Source: an uncultured Flavobacteriaceae bacterium (GTDB lineage Bacteria; Bacteroidota; Bacteroidia; Flavobacteriales; Flavobacteriaceae). From it: DNA of 64,000 bases. Made by a program: the position numbers and the translations under genes. The notes beneath the pieces were generated by a model. The model was given only the letters and a program-made list of their open reading frames with translations. It was not told the DNA's origin and ran no database searches. The stretch lies in contig CALKOU010000003.1 in the NCBI GenBank assembly GCA_938092005.1, forward strand, positions 1 through 64,000, written 5' to 3'. This document shows, piece by piece, positions 45,223 to 53,362 of the stretch. How positions within the stretch are numbered: position 1 is the stretch's first letter; each line of letters opens with the position of its first letter.

Positions 45223-46398
45223 TTATTGTGGTGTTATGACGTTTACTTCTAAAGGATTTTGAAGGCATTTTGAAAAACGAGACAAGTAATTATTCCAAGC
45301 CTCATTAGATTGGAATTGCCCTGCCTTTTTCCATCCAAAGCCGGCATAATATGCAACAGAACCAGAGACTTTAGTTTGAACATACAAATTGCTTTGATCT
45401 TTTTTATCTGTTATATATTCATCAAAATCGATAAGTGATGAAGCATCTGCAAGTACAACCCCTTGACCCAATTCAGAATCATCAAATGGCTCCCAATAAC
45501 TCATCCAACCTGCTGTGGTATTGGTCGTAACGTTTCCATCCTTTTTGTGAAGCGTCAAACCAATAGAAACCCTATCGGTTCCCCTTAACAAAACAGTGTG
45601 TCTGCTTAAATTTTGACCGAAGTCTAATGAGATGTGTTTTTGTTCGCTTATAATTTTACCATCAGCATTCCAATGCGCATAATCAAGAACAAAACTTGTT
45701 CTTATTGGCCCGTTAGTAATTGTTTTAAAAGAAGTGAAATTCTTTGAAACTGCATACCCATCGTCTGTTTTTACAGCAATACCACCAACACCACGACTAA
45801 CACCCACATGAAAATTATCCAGACCTTCGCCTGTATCTTTATGATAGGATCCTTTACCAGATGTATATTTTGCATACCAATTGTTTATGATTGGGTACTC
45901 CACACGCTTAAGCCAAGCATCCATACCGCTTGTTAACGTTCCACCTTTAATGCCGTTTTCCGCCATTTCCTGCGCCACAGGCCCAAAGGTTCTAAAAGCA
46001 ACTTTATTATTTTCCCATGCATAATCATCTGTACGTTCTGGCACAAAACGGGAAAAGCATCTTATTGATGTGCTGTCTAGTTTTTCATCATATGGCATTG
46101 CTATAACCTTAAATGTAGCTTGAGCATTTGCTAAAATAGCAGGTTGAAAAAGCAAGGTATGCTTCGAATTGTTTGTGTCATAGGTCACCACTTGAGAAGG
46201 TAAAACGGCATGAGTCTCAGCATTAATGACCGCTAAGGATTTTTCGTTTACGTCAATAGCTGAAACATCAACCTCAACCGTCTCAAAAGCCCTATCAATT
46301 GCTAAGGTATTGTTAACGGTTACCATTAAAACTTCTAAAGATTGTTCGCTGCAGCTAAAACAGCACATGACAAATACGAAAAGTGCTATTTTTTTCAT
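45223..46398 (-). CDS. DUF4861 lipoprotein
   Basis: This 391-residue protein has a lipoprotein signal (FVMCCFSC). The rest is beta-rich and matches my recollection of DUF4861 (PF16153): an early strand block on ETHAVLPSQVVTYD, then YAWENNKVAFRTFGP, GGTLTSGMDAWLKRVEYPIINNWY, YHKDTGEGLDNFHVG, and a later GWMSYWEPF. Conserved-looking aromatic, His and Asp residues in the two middle segments suggest a sugar-binding or catalytic site. Such genes recur in uronate-polymer loci beside kduI/kduD. It lies 1 bp after the SDR gene and 2 bp before DctP. No reaction can be assigned from sequence. Confidence 0.8.
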   Translation of the reverse strand: MKKIALFVFVMCCFSCSEQSLEVLMVTVNNTLAIDRAFETVEVDVSAIDVNEKSLAVINAETHAVLPSQVVTYDTNNSKHTLLFQPAILANAQATFKVIAMPYDEKLDSTSIRCFSRFVPERTDDYAWENNKVAFRTFGPVAQEMAENGIKGGTLTSGMDAWLKRVEYPIINNWYAKYTSGKGSYHKDTGEGLDNFHVGVSRGVGGIAVKTDDGYAVSKNFTSFKTITNGPIRTSFVLDYAHWNADGKIISEQKHISLDFGQNLSRHTVLLRGTDRVSIGLTLHKKDGNVTTNTTAGWMSYWEPFDDSELGQGVVLADASSLIDFDEYITDKKDQSNLYVQTKVSGSVAYYAGFGWKKAGQFQSNEAWNNYLSRFSKCLQNPLEVNVITPQ

Positions 46399-46399
46399 C

Positions 46400-47194
46400 T
46401 TATAATTCGTTAGAAGGCTTTCCTATGGTTGCCAAAATACCACCATCTACATACAAGACATGACCGTTTACAAAATCACTTGCTCTTGAGCCTAAAAATA
46501 TAGCAGCACCAGCTAAATCATTTGGATCTCCCCATTTTGCAGCTGGTGTTCTATTGACAATAAAATCATTAAAAGGATGCCCATCTACTCGAATAGGTTC
46601 CGTTTGCGAAGTTGCAAAATAACCCGGACCAATACCATTGACTTGAATATTAAAACGCGCCCATTCGGTAGCCATATTTTTAGTCAACATTACCAATCCG
46701 CCTTTTGCAGCAGCATAGGCTCCAACAGTATTACGCCCTAATTGGCTCATCATAGAACAGATGTTAATGATTTTACCCGCTTTGCGTTCCATCATGCCTT
46801 TTACAACATGTTTTGAAACAATAAACGGACTTACTAAGTCGATGTCTAAAACTTGTTTAAAATCTTCAACTTCCATCTCAGCCAAAGGAGTTCGCTTAAT
46901 AATCCCAGCATTGTTGACTAAAATATCGATGTTCCCAACTTCGGTTTCAATTTTCTTGATTGAAGTGATAACATCATTTTCATCAGCAACATTAAACTTA
47001 TAGCCAACAGCATTAATCCCTGCACTTTTATAGGCAGCAACGGCATCATCAATTTTTTGTTGAGAAGAATTCCCATTAACAACAATCGTTGCGCCCGCTT
47101 TTCCTAACCCCATAGCCATGGCCATACCTAATCCATGTGTGCTACCAGTAACAAGGGCTACTTTTCCCTTAATATTGAACAATTCTTGAGACAT
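46400..47194 (-). CDS. kduD: SDR-family 2-dehydro-3-deoxy-gluconate dehydrogenase (KduD-like)
   Basis: This 264-residue cytoplasmic short-chain dehydrogenase would reduce 2,5-diketo-3-deoxygluconate to 2-keto-3-deoxygluconate. The NAD-binding TGSTHGLGMAMAMGLGKAGA, VNNAGIIKRTPL, the Ser-Tyr-Lys set (ICSMMSQLGRNTVGAYAAAKGG) and the C-terminal DFVNGHVLYVDGG are intact. NNAGIIKRTP and MSQLGRNTVGAYAA are typical of KduD. It follows kduI by 2 bp, which supports this role. A gluconate-5-dehydrogenase is the alternative. Confidence 0.88.
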   Translation of the reverse strand: MSQELFNIKGKVALVTGSTHGLGMAMAMGLGKAGATIVVNGNSSQQKIDDAVAAYKSAGINAVGYKFNVADENDVITSIKKIETEVGNIDILVNNAGIIKRTPLAEMEVEDFKQVLDIDLVSPFIVSKHVVKGMMERKAGKIINICSMMSQLGRNTVGAYAAAKGGLVMLTKNMATEWARFNIQVNGIGPGYFATSQTEPIRVDGHPFNDFIVNRTPAAKWGDPNDLAGAAIFLGSRASDFVNGHVLYVDGGILATIGKPSNEL

Positions 47195-47196
47195 AA

Positions 47197-48036
47197 TTAT
47201 CTTAAATCAGTAATGTTAGCCACATCCATGTCATTGTAGTCTAAATTTTCTCCAGCCATTCCCCAAATAAATGTATAGTTTGAGGTTCCAGAACCAGAGT
47301 GAATAGACCACGGCGGAGATATTACTGCCTGATGATTGTGCATCCAAATATGACGGGTTTCTTGTGGCTGTCCCATAAAATGACAAACCGCTTGATTTTC
47401 TGGAACATCCAGATAGAAGTAAATTTCCATTCTGCGATCGTGAACGTGAGCAGGCATGGTGTTCCAAACACTACCCGTTTTGAGTTCTGTCATTCCCATT
47501 TGTAACTGACAGGTTTCCACAATACCACCAATAATCATTTGACTAACAGTTCTATGGTTTGCCGTTTCTAGGCTTCCCAATTCAATTTTATTAGCGTCAG
47601 CCAAGCTGGTCTTTTTGGTAGGATAGCTCTCGTGTGCTGGCGCAGAATTCATGTAGAATTTTGCAGGATTGGAAGCATCATCGCTTTTAAACGTAACGTC
47701 TTTTATACCTTTTCCTATGTAAAGTGCGTCTTTGTGATTTATTTTGAACGTTTCACCATCGACAACAATACTGCCATCTCCGCCAACGTTAATAATTCCC
47801 AATTCACGACGTTCCAAAAAGTAGTTAGCTTTTAATGGGTCTATCGTCTCTAGTTTTAAATCTGAGGTTGGCACAGCACCACCAGCCATATAGCGATCAT
47901 AATGTGTATAAACGAATTTTATTTGTCCAGGCTGCATTAAATCTGGAATCAAGAACTCGTCTCTTAGTTCTTGCGTGTCATATTGCTTAACTGCCGATGG
48001 GCTTGAAGCGTATCTTGTTTCAAAAGTTGTTGACAT
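47197..48036 (-). CDS. kduI: 5-dehydro-4-deoxy-D-glucuronate isomerase
   Basis: This 279-residue cupin isomerises the rearranged unsaturated uronate (5-dehydro-4-deoxyglucuronate) to 2,5-diketo-3-deoxygluconate. It starts ETRYASSPSAVKQYDTQELR. The metal-binding cupin segments are visible: NTMPAHVHDRRMEIYFYLDV and later PPWSIHSGSGTSNY. The length equals the family norm. It handles the direct product of GH105, so the GH105 and kdu genes form one path. It lies between uxuA (22 bp) and kduD (2 bp). Confidence 0.96.
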   Translation of the reverse strand: MSTTFETRYASSPSAVKQYDTQELRDEFLIPDLMQPGQIKFVYTHYDRYMAGGAVPTSDLKLETIDPLKANYFLERRELGIINVGGDGSIVVDGETFKINHKDALYIGKGIKDVTFKSDDASNPAKFYMNSAPAHESYPTKKTSLADANKIELGSLETANHRTVSQMIIGGIVETCQLQMGMTELKTGSVWNTMPAHVHDRRMEIYFYLDVPENQAVCHFMGQPQETRHIWMHNHQAVISPPWSIHSGSGTSNYTFIWGMAGENLDYNDMDVANITDLR

Positions 48037-48058
48037 AATCTATTTTTTATTTTAATTA

Positions 48059-49246
48059 TTATAATGAACGACGAATTCCCAATTCTAATCCACGTAGTTC
48101 TGCTAAACCACGTAAGCGCCCTATTCCTGAGTACCCAGGATTTGTTTTCTTTTTTAAATCATCCAGCATCTTATGCCCATGATCAGGTCTAAAAGGCATA
48201 CGTAGGTCGGTACGCCCTGCCTTTACACGTTTCTGCTGCTCCAAAACTAAAGCTTTCATGACAGCATACATATCCACATCTCCATCAAGGTGATCAGCTT
48301 CATGAAAATTTCCACTAGCATCTCGCTTGGTAGCTCTCAAGTGTATAAAATGAATACGATCACCCAAGCGTTCAACCATGCCAGCCAAATCATTATCGGC
48401 TCTAACTCCAAAAGATCCCGTACAAAATGTTAATCCGTTATTGGGACTATTTACAGCTTCGTATAAATCTATAATATCCTGTTCTGTACTCACAACTCTT
48501 GGTAAGCCCAAAATTGGAAATGGTGGATCATCAGGATGAATACACATCAAAACACCTGCTTGTTCAGCTGCAGGAATAATTTCAGATAAAAAAGAAAACA
48601 AGTGTTTTTTTAATTCGCGTGGTCCAATGGCGCCATACGTTGCTAAAATAGCGTTAAACTCTTCTAAAGTATACCCTTCTTCTGCACCTGGCAAACCAGC
48701 AATAATATTACTGATCAACCTTTGATGATCCTCAGGAGAACTATTTTTCAAGTAATCGCTGGCTGCTGCTTTCTGTGCGTCTGTGTAATCGCTTTCTGCT
48801 CCAGGTCGCTTTAGCAAAAATAACTCGAAAGCAGCAAAAGCATCAGCTTCAAAACGCAATGCAGTAGATTGATCTGCCACTTCATAGTCTAAGTTTGTTC
48901 GTGTCCAATCAAGCACAGGCATAAAATTATAACACACAATATCAATACCGCAAGTGCCTAAATTCAGCAAGGTTTGCTTGTAATTTTCAATGTATGTTTT
49001 ATAATTACCTGTTCGTGTTTTGATGTTTTCATGTATAGGAACACTCTCCACAACAGACCAAGTTAATCCTACATCTTCAATAGCCTTTTTACGCTTTTGA
49101 ATTTCTTCAACTGGCCAAACATCACCATTTGGAATATGGTGAAGGGCACTAACAATTCCAGTCGCACCAGATTGCTTTATGTCTAATAGCGATACAGGAT
49201 CATTAGGTCCATACCACCTCCATGTTTGTTCTAATTGCATGTTCAT
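48059..49246 (-). CDS. uxuA: Mannonate dehydratase
   Basis: This 395-residue cytoplasmic TIM-barrel enzyme dehydrates D-mannonate to 2-keto-3-deoxygluconate. The start [33 protein letters not shown], the metal-binding [45 protein letters not shown] and the final [14 protein letters not shown] are diagnostic of UxuA. The family length is usual. It follows the SDR reductase by 10 bp, so the fructuronate-to-KDG steps are encoded together. Confidence 0.97.
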   Translation of the reverse strand: MNMQLEQTWRWYGPNDPVSLLDIKQSGATGIVSALHHIPNGDVWPVEEIQKRKKAIEDVGLTWSVVESVPIHENIKTRTGNYKTYIENYKQTLLNLGTCGIDIVCYNFMPVLDWTRTNLDYEVADQSTALRFEADAFAAFELFLLKRPGAESDYTDAQKAAASDYLKNSSPEDHQRLISNIIAGLPGAEEGYTLEEFNAILATYGAIGPRELKKHLFSFLSEIIPAAEQAGVLMCIHPDDPPFPILGLPRVVSTEQDIIDLYEAVNSPNNGLTFCTGSFGVRADNDLAGMVERLGDRIHFIHLRATKRDASGNFHEADHLDGDVDMYAVMKALVLEQQKRVKAGRTDLRMPFRPDHGHKMLDDLKKKTNPGYSGIGRLRGLAELRGLELGIRRSL

Positions 49247-49256
49247 TTTGCTTTAT

Positions 49257-50084
49257 TTAAACACCACTATATGCGGCAAACCCACCATCAATTGGCACCA
49301 CTACACCTGTTACAAACGCGGCCCCTTCACTACATAGCCATAATGTTGTTCCCACTAAATCCTCAGGCTCCCCATACCTATTCATAGGGGTTTGATCTAT
49401 TATTTGCTGACCTCTTTGTGTCAAACTACCATCTTCGTTAGTAAGAAGCGTTCGGTTTTGATCAGTCAAGAAAAATCCAGGTGCTAACGCATTAACTCGA
49501 ATACCAACCTTTGAAAAATGAACCGCTAGCCATTGTGTGAAGTTTGAAACTGCAGCTTTAGCGCCACTGTAAGCTGGAATTTTTGTTAAAGGTGTAAAGG
49601 CATTCATCGAAGAAATATTCAATACACTACAACCCTCGCGGCCAACCATGTCTTCAGCATATACTTGTGTAGGAATTAATGTGCCAAGGAAATTGAGGTT
49701 GAATGTAAATTCGATTCCTTTTGGATCTAAATCAAAAAAAGTTTTAAACCCTTCTGTTTTATTTTTTAAATCTTCCATTTCAAAAAATGGATTAGAAGTG
49801 GTTCCTAATGGATGATTTCCTCCTGCTCCGTTAATTAAAATGTCAACTTTACCGAAAGCATCATTAACTGCCTGTTTTGAAGCAACTAAAGATTCTTTTT
49901 CTAAAACATTTGCCTCAACGCCAATTGCGCTTCCACCACTGTTATTTATCGTTTCGGCAACCTTATCAGCAGCTTCTTTTCTTAAGTCTAGAACTGCAAT
50001 ATTATGACCTTGTTTGGACAATGCTACAGCTAAAGTGCTACACAATACACCTCCTGCACCTGTTAACACAATTGTTTTGCTCAT
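49257..50084 (-). CDS. SDR-family oxidoreductase, probable D-mannonate oxidoreductase (fructuronate reductase)
   Basis: This 275-residue short-chain dehydrogenase has TGAGGVLCSTLAVALSKQGH for cofactor binding, LINGAGGNHP, the catalytic ISSMNAFTPLTKIPAYSGAK, and FVTGVVVPIDGGFAAYSGV at the C-terminus. The GAGGNHP loop and the late FFLTDQNRTLLTNEDGSLT are typical of the SDR enzymes that replace the longer UxuB in many Bacteroidota and Firmicutes. It would reduce fructuronate from UxaC to mannonate for UxuA encoded next. It is the first gene of an eight-gene operon running to DctM. The leader from the predicted promoter is about 140 nt and holds a perfect inverted repeat. Confidence 0.85.
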   Translation of the reverse strand: MSKTIVLTGAGGVLCSTLAVALSKQGHNIAVLDLRKEAADKVAETINNSGGSAIGVEANVLEKESLVASKQAVNDAFGKVDILINGAGGNHPLGTTSNPFFEMEDLKNKTEGFKTFFDLDPKGIEFTFNLNFLGTLIPTQVYAEDMVGREGCSVLNISSMNAFTPLTKIPAYSGAKAAVSNFTQWLAVHFSKVGIRVNALAPGFFLTDQNRTLLTNEDGSLTQRGQQIIDQTPMNRYGEPEDLVGTTLWLCSEGAAFVTGVVVPIDGGFAAYSGV

Positions 50085-50113
50085 TTGTTTAATTTGAATG
50101 ATTATGTTTTAAA

Positions 50114-50130
50114 AGCTAGAACAACTAGCT
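50114..50130. repeat. Perfect 17-bp inverted repeat in the leader of the uronate operon
   Basis: AGCTAG-AACAA-CTAGCT lies 29 bp before the SDR start codon and downstream of the predicted transcription start (near 50226). It could be an operator or an mRNA hairpin. No other copy was seen. Confidence 0.4.
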
Positions 50131-50231
50131 ATTGTACAAAACTTGACTTTTACTATTCCCTAAGAAATGCCGCAACTGGTTTAGTTTCGACTCAATTTCG
50201 TATAAATATAAAAAGTTAAGTTGTCTTTATG

Positions 50232-50276
50232 TAAAAAAACGTGTTATCTTGAAAAAATCCGTCCTGCCCTGTCATG
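50232..50276 (-). promoter_or_regulatory. Tandem-repeat promoter element of the uronate/TRAP operon
   Basis: The reverse strand reads CATGAC-AGGG-CAGGAC (50261-50276), then 21 bp, then TTTTTTTA (50232-50239), a poor -7 box that still keeps the TTTA end. The start codon is 176 bp from the repeat, the longest distance of the set. It marks the right border of the locus; 50277-50403 holds nothing I can identify. Confidence 0.68.
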
Positions 50277-50403
50277 CTTTATTGCAAGGTATATCTTGGT
50301 GTTTTTACCATTCATGAAAACAAGAAAAATATGACATGAATTGATGAATTAACATTGAACTGCTGAAGTTCATTATTCACCATCAGAAGGATGTTATAAA
50401 AAA

Positions 50404-50425
50404 AAGGCGTCCAAATGGACGCCTT
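50404..50425 (-). terminator. Rho-independent terminator of rpsT
   Basis: A perfect 9-bp stem AAGGCGTCC/GGACGCCTT with a 4-nt loop is followed on the reverse strand by a T-run. It lies 27 bp after the rpsT stop. Confidence 0.92.
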
Positions 50426-50451
50426 AATGTTATTCAATATGGTTGGTGTAC

Positions 50452-50703
50452 TTACAGCGTGCTAACATGCTTCGTTAACTTCGACTTAAGGTTTGCAGCC
50501 TTGTTGTCGTGAATGATGTTGTTCTTTGCCAACTTATCAATCATAGACACCACAAGAGGAAGCTTCTTTTCTGCTTCTTTTTTCTTTTCTAATGCCTTTA
50601 GATCACGGATAGCATTACGTGTTGTTTTGTGCTGAAAACGGTTACGCTGACGCTTAGTTTCGTTTGAACGAATTCTTTTTAAGGCGGATTTATGATTTGC
50701 CAT
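50452..50703 (-). CDS. rpsT: 30S ribosomal protein S20
   Basis: This 83-residue basic protein (MANHKSALKRIRSNETKRQR, then a helical Lys/Arg/Ala-rich chain) is ribosomal protein S20, which binds 16S rRNA in the small subunit. The length matches the family. It begins 13 bp after the tRNA-Glu gene on the same strand and shares its promoter. A strong hairpin terminator follows. Confidence 0.97.
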   Translation of the reverse strand: MANHKSALKRIRSNETKRQRNRFQHKTTRNAIRDLKALEKKKEAEKKLPLVVSMIDKLAKNNIIHDNKAANLKSKLTKHVSTL

Positions 50704-50716
50704 AGTTTATGTTTTG

Positions 50717-50788
50717 TAGCCCGTAGGGGAATCGAACCCCTCTTACCAGGATGAAAACCTGGCGTCCTAGCCGATAGACGAACGGGCC
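50717..50788 (-). tRNA. tRNA-Glu (anticodon TTC)
   Basis: The reverse strand folds into a full cloverleaf: acceptor GGCCCGT/ACGGGCT (first pair G-T), anticodon arm CCAGG-TTTTCAT-CCTGG with anticodon TTC, and T arm AGGGG-TTCGATT-CCCCT. The CCA end is not encoded. It lies directly upstream of rpsT, apparently in one transcript. Confidence 0.96.
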
Positions 50789-50805
50789 TTCGGATTAACG
50801 AGGTG

Positions 50806-50836
50806 CAAATTTATATGGAATTTAGCTATTATACAA
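50806..50836 (-). promoter_or_regulatory. Promoter of tRNA-Glu-rpsT
   Basis: The reverse strand has TTG (50834-50836), a 20-bp spacer and TAAATTTG (50806-50813), a textbook Bacteroidota sigma promoter ending 17 bp before the tRNA. It also shows that a normal -33 TTG is present in housekeeping promoters here. Confidence 0.8.
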
Positions 50837-50900
50837 CACCTATTTAAAACAAAAATATTTTATTCCTAAGAAGGAAGGCACGCTTCTTGTTAAAAAAAAC

Positions 50901-50908
50901 TATATTTG
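50901..50908 (+). promoter_or_regulatory. -7 box before the YHS-domain gene
   Basis: TATATTTG matches TAnnTTTG exactly. It lies inside the longest open frame (which opens at 50887) and therefore argues for translation starting at the ATG at 50929 instead. No good -33 TTG lies at the usual distance. Confidence 0.5.
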
Positions 50909-50928
50909 ATATGCCAAATCTTACTTTT

Positions 50929-51393
50929 ATGACTGTATACAACTTCACAACCAAACGTGTTTATCCGCTTTTATTCTGTTTTTTATTTTGTTTATTTTCT
51001 ACTGCAGCACAATACAACCTCAACAACGACAGTGTCGCCGTTTCTGGATACGATGTGGTAAGCTACTTTAACGATACGCCAACAGCTGGTAAGCAGACAT
51101 GTAGTACCCATTACGAAGGCGCCACCTATTGGTTCAGCAATACTGCCAACAAAGCAACCTTTGAAGAAAATCCTGAAAAATATACCCCACAATATGGAGG
51201 CTGGTGTGCCTATGCCATGGGATACAGTGGAAAAAAGGTTTCCATTAATCCAGAATCCTACACTATTGAAAAGGGAAAACTATACCTATTCTATCGAACA
51301 ACATTTGTCAATACTAAAAAAAGATGGCAAACAAACACTCAAAAACTTAAAACCAAAGCAGACAGCAATTGGCTGCAACACACTAAACACTAA
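50929..51393 (+). CDS. YHS-domain-like exported protein
   Basis: I start at 50929 because an upstream -7 box lies within the longer frame and because MTVYNFTTKRVYPLLF then leads into a clean signal peptide (FCFLFCLFSTAAQ). The mature protein of about 125 residues has VAVSGYDVVSYFNDTPTAGK, ATYWFSNTANKATFEENPEKYTPQYGGWCAYAM, the pattern of YHS-like proteins that may bind metal or haem. No specific role is known. It is the first gene of a tightly packed five-gene run ending before proS. Confidence 0.8.
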   Translation: MTVYNFTTKRVYPLLFCFLFCLFSTAAQYNLNNDSVAVSGYDVVSYFNDTPTAGKQTCSTHYEGATYWFSNTANKATFEENPEKYTPQYGGWCAYAMGYSGKKVSINPESYTIEKGKLYLFYRTTFVNTKKRWQTNTQKLKTKADSNWLQHTKH

Positions 51394-51396
51394 TCC

Positions 51397-51822
51397 ATGA
51401 AAATTATTGTTATTATCCTACGCATTTTGGTAGCATTTATACTACTGCAATCCCTTTATTTTAAATTTGGCGGACACGCTGAAGCGGTTCACATTTTTAG
51501 CACTCTGGGCGTTGAGCCTTGGGGCAGGTTAACTCTAGCAACCATTGAACTCATTGTTGGTATTGGAATCCTGATTCCAAAAACACACCTCCGTGCTTCT
51601 TTTTTAGCAACAGGGCTTATGGTGGGAGCAATAGGCGTTCACCTGTTCACACCCGTTGGCATAAACGTTCAATGGTCTGGAATGGAAGACAATGGACAAC
51701 TTTTTTTCATGGCTATTGTTGCATGCTTGGCTAGCCTAAGCATACAATTGATTTTCATGAAAATACATAAAATAGGGCTAGCGATATTTTTTATGCAAAA
51801 AATTCTAATTTCAAAAAAGTGA
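51397..51822 (+). CDS. DoxX/MauE-like small membrane protein
   Basis: This 141-residue protein has four hydrophobic helices, with LRILVAFILLQSLYFKFGGH at the start and LATIELIVGIGILIP in the middle, as in DoxX-like quinone-associated membrane proteins. It lies 3 bp after the YHS gene and its stop overlaps the next start (GTGA). The YHS/DoxX pair suggests a redox or metal-related membrane role, which is only inference. Confidence 0.75.
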   Translation: MKIIVIILRILVAFILLQSLYFKFGGHAEAVHIFSTLGVEPWGRLTLATIELIVGIGILIPKTHLRASFLATGLMVGAIGVHLFTPVGINVQWSGMEDNGQLFFMAIVACLASLSIQLIFMKIHKIGLAIFFMQKILISKK

Positions 51823-52853
51823 TAGAAAGAATCAAACGTCTTTTTAGCTATGAGTATTGGCCATTTTGGCTGTTCTACACACCCGCATATTGCTATTATT
51901 TTTATCTAGCAATTCGCTCAAAACGGAGTCTGTATTTTACGGTACTCAATAGCTGCATGCATTATGGTGGTGCTTTTTATACTTCCAAAAATAATGTCTT
52001 AAAAAACTTAAACAGGTCTCATATCCCCACAACAGCTCTCATACAGCCTAAAACATCTTTTTCAGAGCTAAAGCAACAACTGAATAAAAACAACCTCGAG
52101 TTTCCAGTGATTGCAAAACCCGACAAAGGAGAACGTGGGAAAGGGGTTGAAAAGTTAGATTCGTTCAAAGCATTGTTGAGCTACCATGAACGTTTTTGCA
52201 ACATCCCATTTTTGGTTCAAGAATATATTGACTACCCTATTGAGCTGGGTATTCTTTTCTTCTGGGATAAAAACGGTACGCCAACCATTAGTTCAGTAAC
52301 ACAAAAAGTTTTTTGTCACATTGTTGGAAATGGAACAGATAACTTTGGAACATTGGTGCAACAAAACAGCCGTATCAAACATCGAATACAGACCATTGAA
52401 ACACGATTTGAAAAACAATGGAATAGTATTCCTGAAAAAGGTGTTAAAATAATGCTTGAACCCATTGGAAATCACAACAAAGGAACCATGTTTTTGGATG
52501 CACGTTCTTTGATTTCAAAAGATATGTTAAACTGGATTGAAAGCTGTGCTAAAAAAATTCCAAACTTTGATTACGGAAGGTTTGACGTAAAGCTCAAAAA
52601 CAAAAATGCATTTGCATCAACAAACCAAAATGATGTAAAAGTTATGGAAGTTAATGGCGTGAATTCTGAGCCCTGTCACATTTATGATCCTGATTATTCA
52701 CTACTACAAGCCTATAAAGATATCTTTTACCACATGCGTATCATTTACGATCTAAGCAAGAAAAAGAGCGCATCAAGACCTTCAAAAAATAAATTAATTC
52801 CCTTTTTAAAAACAGGCTACAGAGTAGCCATAAACAAAACCCTTTACTCATGA
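51819..52853 (+). CDS. ATP-grasp-fold protein
   Basis: This 344-residue protein starts with GTG overlapping the preceding stop. After an N-terminal hydrophobic stretch (YWPFWLFYTPAYCYYFYLAI) it shows an ATP-grasp core: FPVIAKPDKGERGKGVEKL, PFLVQEYIDYPIELGILFF, MFLDARSLI, and FDVKLKNKNAF leading to VKVMEVNGVNSEP with metal-binding Glu and Asn. ATP-grasp enzymes join carboxylates to amines or thiols. The partner substrate is unknown. Its stop overlaps the DinB gene start (ATGA). Confidence 0.8.
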   Translation: MIERIKRLFSYEYWPFWLFYTPAYCYYFYLAIRSKRSLYFTVLNSCMHYGGAFYTSKNNVLKNLNRSHIPTTALIQPKTSFSELKQQLNKNNLEFPVIAKPDKGERGKGVEKLDSFKALLSYHERFCNIPFLVQEYIDYPIELGILFFWDKNGTPTISSVTQKVFCHIVGNGTDNFGTLVQQNSRIKHRIQTIETRFEKQWNSIPEKGVKIMLEPIGNHNKGTMFLDARSLISKDMLNWIESCAKKIPNFDYGRFDVKLKNKNAFASTNQNDVKVMEVNGVNSEPCHIYDPDYSLLQAYKDIFYHMRIIYDLSKKKSASRPSKNKLIPFLKTGYRVAINKTLYS

Positions 52854-53362
52854 ATACCCATCCTCAAATCCTTGTCTTAAAAAATCTACAACACCTGCTC
52901 GAACACATACCTACTGAAACGTACATTCAAAAAACAAAAGTGTTGGCAAATGGTACCATTGGAGAGCATGTTCGACATATAATTGAATTTTATCAACCCT
53001 GTTTGAAAGCAAGTCAAAATAACAGTCTTAATTATAGTCTACGTCAACGTGATCACGAATTGGAAGTTGACACAAAAAAAGGAGTGCGCGAAACCAAAAA
53101 AATAATCAAGCAGTTGGAAAAAGTGCTAATGACTGTTGATAAAAAAGTAATGTTACATACGGCACGTACAAAAGAAGCTAGCTCTTACCAAGAGGTGAAA
53201 TCCTCGTTACAACGCGAACTTGTTTACTGTATGGATCATTGTATTCATCATCAGTTTATTATCAGAACCGCTTTGGTAGACATGCATTACGAACACATCC
53301 TGCCTGAAAACTTTGGTGTTGCTTTTTCTACCCTGGAGTATAGAACAGCATGTGCATCGTAA
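52850..53362 (+). CDS. DinB/YfiT-like four-helix protein
   Basis: This 170-residue all-helical protein carries the three-His metal site of the DinB superfamily: GTIGEHVRHIIEFY in the first half and YCMDHCIHHQFIIRTAL in the second. Family members are often bacillithiol or other thiol transferases, or have no known function. It overlaps the ATP-grasp gene by 4 bp and the next gene by 13 bp. Confidence 0.82.
   Translation: MNTHPQILVLKNLQHLLEHIPTETYIQKTKVLANGTIGEHVRHIIEFYQPCLKASQNNSLNYSLRQRDHELEVDTKKGVRETKKIIKQLEKVLMTVDKKVMLHTARTKEASSYQEVKSSLQRELVYCMDHCIHHQFIIRTALVDMHYEHILPENFGVAFSTLEYRTACAS

Noticed and set aside
45221-45268. Longer DctP start at 45268
   Set aside because: It overlaps the DUF4861 gene by 46 bp and hides the lipoprotein signal that starts at 45220.
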